Part shown: piece after piece, positions 1-7,475 of the stretch
Layout: each line of letters starts with the position of its first letter
Position numbering within the stretch: position 1 is the stretch's first letter
Assembly (NCBI GenBank): GCA_020444265.1
Contig: JAHLLH010000003.1
Location: 124,001-188,000, forward strand
Reading direction: 5' to 3'
Length of the DNA: 64,000 nucleotides
From: a bacterium
Lineage (GTDB): Bacteria > Electryoneota > Electryoneia > Electryoneales > Electryoneaceae
Notes under the pieces: model-generated
Seen by the model: the letters and a program-made list of their open reading frames with translations, nothing else
What the model was told of the DNA's origin: nothing
Database searches by the model: none
Translations under genes and position numbers: made by a program

Positions 1-290
1 TTTACCATGGTGTAAATCGTACCACCCACCAGACCTACCGTGCGGGCGCAGCCCTGTTTGACCTTGATGATCCCCAGAAATGCATCGGACGTACCCCGGA
101 ACCCCTCTTCGAGCCGGAGGAGGATTGGGAGATTGTGGGTGATGTCAATCATGTCGTCTTCCCGGAGGGAGTCTCGCAGCGTAATGGTGTACTGGACATC
201 TACTACGGTGGCGCGGATAAGGTGATCGGCTTGATTTCGGTCCGTATGGATGAACTGGTCGACTATTTGAAGAAGGTTGGCACGAAGTAG
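1..290 (+). CDS. GH130 glycoside phosphorylase, C-terminal end (5' truncated)
   Basis: Only the last ~95 codons are present. The reading frame starts at base 3 and ends at TAG 288-290. The visible residues YHGV, TYRAGAALFDLDDP, GRTPEPLFEPE, VVFPEG and IYYGGADKVIG match the C-terminal blades of the GH130 five-bladed propeller. This family phosphorolyses beta-1,4-mannosyl-glucose or beta-1,4-manno-oligosaccharides to mannose-1-phosphate in the cytoplasm. A sugar ABC importer follows 21 bp downstream and a GH2 beta-mannosidase lies about 15 kb further on, which supports mannoside use. The exact substrate cannot be told because the catalytic half is outside the window. Confidence 0.85.
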   Translation, partial: YHGVNRTTHQTYRAGAALFDLDDPQKCIGRTPEPLFEPEEDWEIVGDVNHVVFPEGVSQRNGVLDIYYGGADKVIGLISVRMDELVDYLKKVGTK

Positions 291-311
291 GTGCCGAACG
301 AACGAGGGCAG

Positions 312-1634
312 ATGAGACAAAAGGTCGCATACTGGGCAGTGATGTTGACGGCACTCCTTTTTGCCGCGATGCTGTCGCTTTCCTGCAGTGGAGCGAAGCG
401 TTCCACACGTGGGGAAGGTGTGCGCCTGACCTACTGGCCCTCGTCCAACCCACATGAGATCGATCTGGCACGTCGGCTTGTCGCTGAGTGGAATGAAGCT
501 CACCCGGATACGACTGTCGTACTGCAGCCGCTGCCGGAGGGACGTAGTGGGGAAGAGGTATTGATTATCTCTGCGGCTGGCGGAACCGCTCCGGACATCT
601 GCTCAAATGTTTCCCCGGTGATTACTCCCTTGCTCGCGAAAGCTGGTGTGCTGGTACCTCTGGATGATTTCCCGGATGGCCGCCAGGTGATGGATGAGCG
701 AATGCCGGACGGGATGCTGGACAATTTCATCGCCCCTGATGGCAAACTCTACCAGGTGCCCTGGAAGGGCAATCCGATCATGGTTGAGTACAATATGGGC
801 ATCCTCAAACGTGCCGGGGTGACCGATCTACCGCAAACGTGGTCCGAGTGGGATGAGGTAGCTGAAAAGGTTTGCCAGGATTGGAACGGAGATGGGCGAC
901 AGGATGTCTGGATGGCGGACATCAACATTATTGCGGAATGGCGTCAACGCCTTTTCGATTTTTACCCCCTCTACATCGCTGCAACCTCCGGTTCCACCCT
1001 GCTGACTCCCGACCACCAGATCGCCTTCGACAACCAAGCCACCCTGGAAGTTTTTAATTTCTTCGCCCGTGGGTTCCGTGAAAAGTGGTATGCACGGTCC
1101 GTTTACGTGGGCGATGTTTTTCTCAAGGGATACATGGCCGCGCATATCACCGGACCGTGGAACATCGCTCATACGGAACGATTCAAGCCAAAAGGGTTCG
1201 AGTACGCTTTCGGACCGATTCCAGTTCCGGATGATTACGAGGGCCCGGTATACACCTTCGGTGATCCGAAGAGCATCGGTATTTTCGCAACGAGCGAGCA
1301 TCCGGATGCCGCCTGGGCGTTTGTCCGTTTCCTTATCTCACGAGAAGCGGACCTTGGCCTGCTTGAAACCTGTACCCAGTTCCCCTTGCGCAAGGGTTTG
1401 CTGGAAGATTCGCTGTTCACGGACTATTTTGAGCAGAACCCGGTGATGGTGCAGTTTGCCGAACTGGTTCCGCAGACACGCGGCTTCGATCAAAATCCAG
1501 CCTTGCAGGAAGTGTTCGATGCGATAAACGCTCAGTTTGATGCCGCCTGCATCCAGGGCGCACGTGACCCGAAGCTGGCGATCGAAAAAGCTGTGAAGCG
1601 TTCGAAGAACATCCTAGACGCGAGGGGGTTCTGA
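312..1634 (+). CDS. ABC transporter sugar-binding lipoprotein (family 1 solute-binding protein)
   Basis: This 440-aa extracytoplasmic substrate-binding protein has a signal peptide ending in the lipobox LSLSC, followed by a family 1 (MalE/UgpB-like) domain with TYWPSSNPHEIDLA, VAEWNEAHPDT, GGTAPDI and GPWNIAH. I chose ATG 312 over the in-frame GTG at 291 because a GAGGG site sits just upstream and the signal peptide then starts normally (MRQKVAYW). It is the first gene of an importer whose two permeases follow within 1-2 bp. Substrate is inferred to be a manno-oligosaccharide from the neighbouring GH130 and GH2 genes. No sequence feature proves it. Confidence 0.88.
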   Translation: MRQKVAYWAVMLTALLFAAMLSLSCSGAKRSTRGEGVRLTYWPSSNPHEIDLARRLVAEWNEAHPDTTVVLQPLPEGRSGEEVLIISAAGGTAPDICSNVSPVITPLLAKAGVLVPLDDFPDGRQVMDERMPDGMLDNFIAPDGKLYQVPWKGNPIMVEYNMGILKRAGVTDLPQTWSEWDEVAEKVCQDWNGDGRQDVWMADINIIAEWRQRLFDFYPLYIAATSGSTLLTPDHQIAFDNQATLEVFNFFARGFREKWYARSVYVGDVFLKGYMAAHITGPWNIAHTERFKPKGFEYAFGPIPVPDDYEGPVYTFGDPKSIGIFATSEHPDAAWAFVRFLISREADLGLLETCTQFPLRKGLLEDSLFTDYFEQNPVMVQFAELVPQTRGFDQNPALQEVFDAINAQFDAACIQGARDPKLAIEKAVKRSKNILDARGF

Positions 1635-1635
1635 G

Positions 1636-2541
1636 ATGAACGCTGCCACTCAGAAAACTGGCAAGATGAAGGTCAGAGGTGCCAGCGCACGTGAAGCGCA
1701 AGCTGGGTTCTCGTTGACCACCCCCTATTTTATCTTCTTCGGTCTATTTGTCGCCTACCCCTTGATCTTCTCCTTCGTACTAGTGTTTCATCACTGGTCG
1801 ATTGTCGGCCCCCTCGAGTGGGCGGGGTTGAATAATTTCAAAGAGTTGATGGGAGATGGCCTCTTCTGGCGGTCGATCCTCAACACACTCTACTTCATCA
1901 TCATCCATGTGCCGTTGCAGGTAGCCGTGGCGCTGGTATTGGCATCCGTTCTGAACAGCAAAATACCCGCGCGTGGCTTCTTCCGTGCGGCCTTTTTCCT
2001 GCCGGTTGTAGTGTCCGGTGTGGCTGTGACCGTACTGTGGCGGCAGATGTTCAGCACGAACCTTGGCATTTTTAACCAGGTGCTTCAATTGGTCGGCCTT
2101 GGTCCGGTCCCCTGGATTACCGATGTCGGCTGGGCGATGCCCTCCATCGCGGTGATGGCGACCTGGAAGAACGTCGGTCTATATGTTGTCCTTTTCCTCG
2201 CTGGGTTACAGAGTGTCCCGCAGCAGCTTTACGAAGCGGCGGATATGGACGGCGCTACCTCAGTACAGAAATTCCTTTATATCACTGTTCCTGCAATCAA
2301 CCCCGTCGTGGTGATGGTGCTGATTCTCTCCACGCTGAACGGCTTCAGCCTTTTCATCGAACCCTATGTCCTCACTGGCGGCGGGCCGATGAATTCCACC
2401 TTGTCCGGGGTGCTTTATGTCTATCGTCAAGCCTTCCAGTTCTTCAGGATGGGCTACGCTGCAACCATCGGCTTCGCCCTGGCTGCGGTGGTGATGACGG
2501 TGATTCTCCTGCAACGTCGATTTGCCGAGCGGGAGGTGTAG
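1636..2541 (+). CDS. Sugar ABC transporter permease, MalF/UgpA type
   Basis: This 301-aa inner-membrane permease has six predicted hydrophobic segments and the cytoplasmic EAA loop YEAADMDGAT near residue 203, which docks onto the ATPase. It starts one base after the stop of the binding-protein gene and ends one base before the next permease ATG, so the three are co-transcribed. The N-terminal ~25 residues are charged and precede the first helix (TTPYFIFFGLFVAYPL). No MalK-type ATPase gene lies in the window. Such importers often share an ATPase encoded elsewhere (known for CUT1 systems), which I infer here. Confidence 0.9.
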   Translation: MNAATQKTGKMKVRGASAREAQAGFSLTTPYFIFFGLFVAYPLIFSFVLVFHHWSIVGPLEWAGLNNFKELMGDGLFWRSILNTLYFIIIHVPLQVAVALVLASVLNSKIPARGFFRAAFFLPVVVSGVAVTVLWRQMFSTNLGIFNQVLQLVGLGPVPWITDVGWAMPSIAVMATWKNVGLYVVLFLAGLQSVPQQLYEAADMDGATSVQKFLYITVPAINPVVVMVLILSTLNGFSLFIEPYVLTGGGPMNSTLSGVLYVYRQAFQFFRMGYAATIGFALAAVVMTVILLQRRFAEREV

Positions 2542-2542
2542 C

Positions 2543-3367
2543 ATGAAACGGTGGACGATCGGTAAGGTGATGTTGATCCTGCTGCTGACACTTGCGAGCA
2601 TCAGCTTCATCTATCCCTTCCTCTGGATGATGGGGGGTACGGTCAAGCCTGAAGCGGAAGTGATGAACTTCAGCCCGTTTGGGTCGACGTTCACCCTCGA
2701 CAGCTACAAGTCGATGATTGAGAAGATTCCGATCTTCCGCTCCCTCTTCAACAGCCTGCTCGTATCAGTGATTTCGACCGCCAGCGTATTGCTGCTTTGC
2801 TCGATGACTGGCTATGCGCTGGCTCGTCTGAAGTTCCGTGGGCGGAATACCATTTTTAACATCATTCTATTCACCATGGTGCTGCCTTTCCAGCTCACCC
2901 TTATTCCTCTGTACGTGCTGATGGTGAAAATGGGTTGGGTCGACAGTTATATGGCGTTGATCCTCCCCTATACGATGAGCCCCTTCGCGATCCTGCTCTT
3001 CCGTCAATACTTCATGGCGGTCCCGCAGGATCTGATCGATGCCGCCCGTCTGGATGGACTCAACGAATTCGGCATCCTCTTCCGCATCTTCTGGCCTCTG
3101 TCCAAGCCTGCGTTGATTACGGTTGGCATTATCCATTTCATGGGCATCTGGAACGAAGCGTTATGGCCGTTGATCGTCATCCGTCAGGAATCGATGATGC
3201 CGATGCCGCAGATGGTCACCCTCTTCGCGGTCGGTGGTCAGGCGGAATCCCAGGTGGGAACCCAACTCGCTGCCGCAGCGATCATGACCCTGCCGATTAT
3301 TGTGACCTACCTCTTCCTGCAGCGGCACTTTATCGCAAGCATGGCGACAAGCGGATTGAAGGGATAA
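2543..3367 (+). CDS. Sugar ABC transporter permease, MalG/UgpE type
   Basis: This 274-aa second permease partner has the EAA loop IDAARLDGLNEF and about six membrane segments. ATG 2543 (MKRWTIGKVM) is preferred to the upstream in-frame TTG at 2522 because GGGAGGTG lies just before it and because 2522 would overlap the previous gene by 20 bp. The next gene begins 5 bp after the stop, so the importer operon probably continues into the secreted protein at 3372. Confidence 0.9.
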   Translation: MKRWTIGKVMLILLLTLASISFIYPFLWMMGGTVKPEAEVMNFSPFGSTFTLDSYKSMIEKIPIFRSLFNSLLVSVISTASVLLLCSMTGYALARLKFRGRNTIFNIILFTMVLPFQLTLIPLYVLMVKMGWVDSYMALILPYTMSPFAILLFRQYFMAVPQDLIDAARLDGLNEFGILFRIFWPLSKPALITVGIIHFMGIWNEALWPLIVIRQESMMPMPQMVTLFAVGGQAESQVGTQLAAAAIMTLPIIVTYLFLQRHFIASMATSGLKG

Positions 3368-3371
3368 ACGC

Positions 3372-4793
3372 ATGAACGGACCTCGCATAAGACGTTTGCT
3401 GTTCTGGCCGATCCTGACCGGGGTCCTTCTACTGGGTCTCGCGGTCTCGTCCGCACAGGCGCAGGCAGTTAATCTCGACCACCTCCGTCACCTGGAACGT
3501 CCCATGGTGATCGAGGGACGGCAGGCGACGGCAGTCTGGATCTATTGCGAAGCGCCTGACTATCACCTCGTTGGTGACGATGACGAAGGTGTGGCCTGTG
3601 TGGATGATGTTGCACGGGCAGCGCGGGTTTATCTCGAGTTGTATCAACAGACGGGCGATGAAAAGCTTCTGGAGGATCTGGCCGGGCTCCTGAATTTCGT
3701 TCTCGCCCTGCAGGCGCCGGATGGCGAGTTCTGGAATTTTGTCTGGGAAGATGGATCGATCAACACAGAGCATCGCACCAGCCAGAAATCACTGGACTGG
3801 TGGGCCGCTCGTGGATTCCGTGCCCTTTCCCTCGCGATGGCGATTCTGCCTGAGGGGGACAATGCATTGTCACGAGATCTTCGCACTGCCACAGAACGGA
3901 CCGTCAATCGTCTGCTTGAGGTACATGGCGACAGCCTGAACACGACCCACATGGGCTATGACAAAGCTGCCGAGTGGATGCTCGGCCTGCTGGCTTGGCG
4001 TGAGGCGACAGGTAGCGACCGTGTGGACGGTCTACTTGGCGAGTACGGCAATTTTGTTGCATCTGGCTACTGGACCCCGAAAGAGAAAACTGACGGGATG
4101 TCCTATCCCCTTCACCGCAGTTGGCAGAACATCTGGCACTCGTGGGGCATGCTGCAGGTGGAAGCCCTGGCAAGAGCTGGAAAGGTGCTTGGACGCGACC
4201 AGTGGGTGCAACAGGCTGTGCGCGAAGGCAGCGGTTTCCAGCGCTGGCTGATTGCGGAAGGAATGTGGAATGAGTTTGAACTGGGCGAGTCCGACACTCT
4301 TTCCGCAAAGAAGTATTCAGTCATCGCCTACGGCGTTGGTTCGCTGGTCGCTTGCCAACTTGGCCTCTTTGAGGTTACCGGGGACACCCTCTTCTCAACG
4401 GGGGCCGCTCTGGCTGCCAAATGGTTTGAAGGGGATAATTCCGCTGATGCGGAGATGTATGACCCTGCAACAGGGCGTGGGTATGACGGCATTATTGGTC
4501 CTGGTGAGCGCAACCTGAATGCGGGTGCTGAATCGACGATCGAAGCGTTACTCGCGAAGGCCTATCTCGCAAGATACGCCTCTCTGGTTGCTCCACTCGA
4601 TCCGCTTAAACGGACTCAGGATGCAACAACAGGTACGGTACAATTCCAATCCAAAACAGAAACCATAACGCTCCGTGAAGTGGACGATTGCTGGACCATT
4701 GATACGGAGAAAACATCTGTAGAACAAGATGTTCAACAAGAGCTGAAACCAAACACCAAGGGTGGGGGGGAACCCCTGAATCGGCTTAGGTGA
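3372..4793 (+). CDS. Secreted alpha/alpha-barrel-like protein, possible carbohydrate-active enzyme
   Basis: This 473-aa protein has a signal peptide (hydrophobic core LLFWPILTGVLLLGLAV, probable cleavage after SAQA). The body is rich in helices with repeated Trp/Asp/Glu motifs such as DDDEGVACVDDVARAAR, WNFVWEDG, SLDWWAARGF and HRSWQNIWHSWGM, and late GYDGIIGPGERNLNAGAEST. This layout resembles (alpha/alpha)6 toroid glycosidases and related uncharacterised proteins. I do not recognise a named family. It is translationally close to the sugar importer (5-bp gap), so a periplasmic step in glycan breakdown is a reasonable inference. Confidence 0.6.
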   Translation: MNGPRIRRLLFWPILTGVLLLGLAVSSAQAQAVNLDHLRHLERPMVIEGRQATAVWIYCEAPDYHLVGDDDEGVACVDDVARAARVYLELYQQTGDEKLLEDLAGLLNFVLALQAPDGEFWNFVWEDGSINTEHRTSQKSLDWWAARGFRALSLAMAILPEGDNALSRDLRTATERTVNRLLEVHGDSLNTTHMGYDKAAEWMLGLLAWREATGSDRVDGLLGEYGNFVASGYWTPKEKTDGMSYPLHRSWQNIWHSWGMLQVEALARAGKVLGRDQWVQQAVREGSGFQRWLIAEGMWNEFELGESDTLSAKKYSVIAYGVGSLVACQLGLFEVTGDTLFSTGAALAAKWFEGDNSADAEMYDPATGRGYDGIIGPGERNLNAGAESTIEALLAKAYLARYASLVAPLDPLKRTQDATTGTVQFQSKTETITLREVDDCWTIDTEKTSVEQDVQQELKPNTKGGGEPLNRLR

Positions 4794-4810
4794 AGGCCAA
4801 GGAGGAAGTG

Positions 4811-7276
4811 ATGAATCGATGGCAAAGCGTACAAAAGTTTGCCCTGGCAGGGCTGCTGATGCTCTTTATGGTCGGCGGCGCCGCTGCGGAAAACAACATG
4901 ATCGCCAATCCAGGCGTGGAAGGCACCATGCCTTTCTTCTGGACCCACGGAAACACGGGTGGTGATCTGATCTGGGCGAGCGACGAATCCAACGATGGTA
5001 GCAAGTCGCTGAAAATTGTCAAGACTGCTACCGGTGAGGAAGCGTCCTGGATGACATGGAACCAGGCAAACACCTACTGGAACGGCATGTCGAACACCCT
5101 TTACACCATCACCTTCTATGCGAAGACCAGTGGTGTGAATACCGCTCCTTCCAACGATGACAGCAAGATTGGTCTCGTCTGGTACTTCAAGGATGCGAAT
5201 GGTGACGACATCGTCAACCCGGTCTACACATGGGTGGATCAGTCTGGTGCAGATGTTGACTGGACCGAGTACACCAATGAAGTAGCGCTCGACGAAGCCC
5301 CAGCCGAAGCCTATGCTGTGGCGATGATGGGTTCTGATGCGACTGGTACGGTCTGGTTTGACCAGTTCAATATCGGCAGCGATCCCTGGACGGCTGGCTT
5401 CTTCGGTGCGGATGTTGAAACCTCCAGTGGCTGGATGCACTGGTCGGATGGTGACAATGGTTTTGCAGAAGTTGTCGAGATGGAAGACGCGCACAGCGGC
5501 AACAAGGTCGTGAAGCTGGAAGAGCTTGATGATGGTGGCGACGAGATGGTGTTCTATTCAACACCGGCTCCAGCCGAGCCGAACACCATGTACCTCGTAG
5601 GCGTCTATGTCAAGACCGAAGGTATGAACACCAATGAAATGTATTGGCCGACCGATGCGATGGGCCAGAACATTGGTGACCGCGCAAACCTCTGCTTCTT
5701 CTTCCATCGTGGTGACATTAAAACATCCTGGGATCTGACCGGTGGTGACCAGTTTGTCTACTTCGATCAGACCGTTGAAGCATCTGAAGGATGGGTGCTT
5801 TACCGTGCATTAGTCGAATCCCCGGAAGATGCATCCGGTATCTCCATGCGTGCCCGTTTCAATAGTGCGACCATGGGTACAACCTACTACGATGACTTCT
5901 TCTGCTACGAGGTCGAACCGGGTGACAACCTGCTCGCCAATGGTGATCTCGAAACCAACACCCCCGCCTTCTGGAACATGGGCGAAGAGGGTGGCGACCT
6001 GACATGGGCCAACGACGAAGCGCACAACGGCGACATGTCGCTCAAGATTGATAAGTCTTCGACAGGAACAATGGCGAGCTGGTACACCGACAACCAGGCG
6101 AATACCTACTGGAACGGCATGACCAACACGCTCTACACTATCACCTACTGGGCGAAGACCAGTGGTGTGAACACCGCTCCGGCCAGCGACGATGATAAAG
6201 TCGGCCTCGTCTGGTATTTCAAGGACGATGCTGGCGATAACATCGTCGACCCGGTCTACACGTTTGTCGATCAGTCCAGTGCAGATGTTGACTGGACGGA
6301 GTACACAAATGAAGTCGCTCTCGACGAAGCCCCTGCCGAAGCCTATGCTGTGGCGATGATGGGTTCGGGTGCGACCGGTACGGTCTGGTTTGACCAGTTC
6401 AACATTGGTAGTGATCCCTGGACTGCAGGTTTCTTCGGTGATGACGTTGAACCATCCGCTGGCTGGCTGCACTGGGCTGACGGTGACAACGGTTATGCTG
6501 ATGTTGAGGATGTTGGTGATGAAGCCCACAGCGGTAGCCATGTTGTCAAGCTGATCGAAGCTGATGATGGTGGCGACGAGATGGTTTATTACTCGACGCC
6601 TACCGCATTGGATGCGAACTTCTGGTATGAATTCAGCGTCTGGGTCAAGCAGGTCGGGATGAGCCCGCTCAACGAGAACTACCTGCCAACCGGTCCGATT
6701 GGTGCAGGTATCGGTGAACGCGCGAACCTCTGCTTCTTCTTCCATCGCGGCGACATCGAGACCTCGTGGGATCTGACTGGCGGCGACCAGTTCATTTACT
6801 TCCAGCAGGTTGAAGCAGACTCTGGCTGGACCAAGTACAGCGGTGTTGTTAAGGCTCCGGAAGATGCGACTGGTGCATCGCTCCGTGCCCGCTTCAACAG
6901 TGCTGTGCAGGGTGAGACATGGTATGATGATTTTGTCATCCGCCGCATGGCTGTCCAGGAAGTGAGTGTGAATGTTGAGGAACCGATTGTTTCCGGTTCC
7001 GAAGCACTTCCGACCACCATCGTGCTGAACCAGAACTACCCGAATCCGTTCAACTCGATGACCAACATCAACTTCGCGCTGCCGCAGTCCGGTCGTGTCA
7101 GCCTGGTCGTCTTCGACCTGCTGGGCCGTGAAGTGGCACGTCTCGTGGATACGAACATGACGGCAGGACAGCACAACGTTGTCTTCCGCAGCTCGGATCT
7201 CAGCACGGGCGTCTACTTCTACCGTCTCTCTACTGAGAACGGTGCTGTTGTTCGCAAGATGATGTACCTGAAGTAA
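4811..7276 (+). CDS. Secreted duplicated CBM-like protein with type IX secretion-type C-terminal domain
   Basis: This 821-aa protein has a signal peptide ending near GGAAAE. ATG 4811 follows AGGAGG, so the in-frame GTG at 4790 was rejected. Two long repeats follow, starting NMIANPGVE (residue 29) and NLLANGDLE (residue 373). Each has two jelly-roll-like halves with WFDQFNIGSDPWTAGFFG and RANLCFFFHRGD, typical of carbohydrate-binding modules of the CBM4/9 class. The last ~80 residues carry LNQNYPNPFNS, FDLLGREVARLV and GVYFYRLST, the sorting domain common in FCB bacteria. It probably binds a polysaccharide at the cell surface. No catalytic domain is visible. Confidence 0.8.
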   Translation: MNRWQSVQKFALAGLLMLFMVGGAAAENNMIANPGVEGTMPFFWTHGNTGGDLIWASDESNDGSKSLKIVKTATGEEASWMTWNQANTYWNGMSNTLYTITFYAKTSGVNTAPSNDDSKIGLVWYFKDANGDDIVNPVYTWVDQSGADVDWTEYTNEVALDEAPAEAYAVAMMGSDATGTVWFDQFNIGSDPWTAGFFGADVETSSGWMHWSDGDNGFAEVVEMEDAHSGNKVVKLEELDDGGDEMVFYSTPAPAEPNTMYLVGVYVKTEGMNTNEMYWPTDAMGQNIGDRANLCFFFHRGDIKTSWDLTGGDQFVYFDQTVEASEGWVLYRALVESPEDASGISMRARFNSATMGTTYYDDFFCYEVEPGDNLLANGDLETNTPAFWNMGEEGGDLTWANDEAHNGDMSLKIDKSSTGTMASWYTDNQANTYWNGMTNTLYTITYWAKTSGVNTAPASDDDKVGLVWYFKDDAGDNIVDPVYTFVDQSSADVDWTEYTNEVALDEAPAEAYAVAMMGSGATGTVWFDQFNIGSDPWTAGFFGDDVEPSAGWLHWADGDNGYADVEDVGDEAHSGSHVVKLIEADDGGDEMVYYSTPTALDANFWYEFSVWVKQVGMSPLNENYLPTGPIGAGIGERANLCFFFHRGDIETSWDLTGGDQFIYFQQVEADSGWTKYSGVVKAPEDATGASLRARFNSAVQGETWYDDFVIRRMAVQEVSVNVEEPIVSGSEALPTTIVLNQNYPNPFNSMTNINFALPQSGRVSLVVFDLLGREVARLVDTNMTAGQHNVVFRSSDLSTGVYFYRLSTENGAVVRKMMYLK
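4895..6949 (+). repeat. Tandem intragenic duplication, two units of about 1.03 kb
   Basis: Unit 1 runs 4895-5926 and unit 2 runs 5927-~6949, offset 1032 bp. Large parts are close to identical at DNA level: the stretch from the GTCTGGTTTGACCAGTTCAA region (about 5351 and 6383) through the following GATCCCTGGAC can be aligned without gaps. Synonymous changes dominate in the aligned blocks, which suggests a fairly recent duplication or continuing gene conversion under protein-level selection. Confidence 0.85.
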
Positions 7277-7343
7277 AACCCACCCGGCTTGTACCAGGGT
7301 CCGAACTCAGCCCTGCGTACAGCCTATCTCGGACGACCGATCG

Positions 7344-7373
7344 CCCGGTGGAGATGCCACCGTCTCCACCGGG
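7344..7373. other. Strong intergenic hairpin without T-tract
   Basis: An 11-bp perfect stem CCCGGTGGAGA / TCTCCACCGGG with an 8-nt loop lies between the CBM-like gene and the TonB receptor gene. No run of T follows, so it is not a classic intrinsic terminator. It may stabilise the upstream mRNA or attenuate read-through into the receptor gene. Confidence 0.5.
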
Positions 7374-7475
7374 TGTGAGGCGTTGCGAGGGAGTTGTTTC
7401 GCGGTGTCAATCCCGGTTCAGGGAACCCGCAAACGTGTGACACTCCGAACCGTGCAAACGGTCCTGGGAGGCATT

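Noticed and set aside
4895-6949. CRISPR-like repeat signal in the first 10 kb
   Set aside because: The repeats are two 1-kb in-frame coding units, not short repeats with spacers.
5810-7174. 454-codon open frame on the minus strand inside the CBM-like gene
   Set aside because: It is antisense to a clear coding sequence, has no signal, motif or ribosome-binding site, and results from codon bias of the sense gene.
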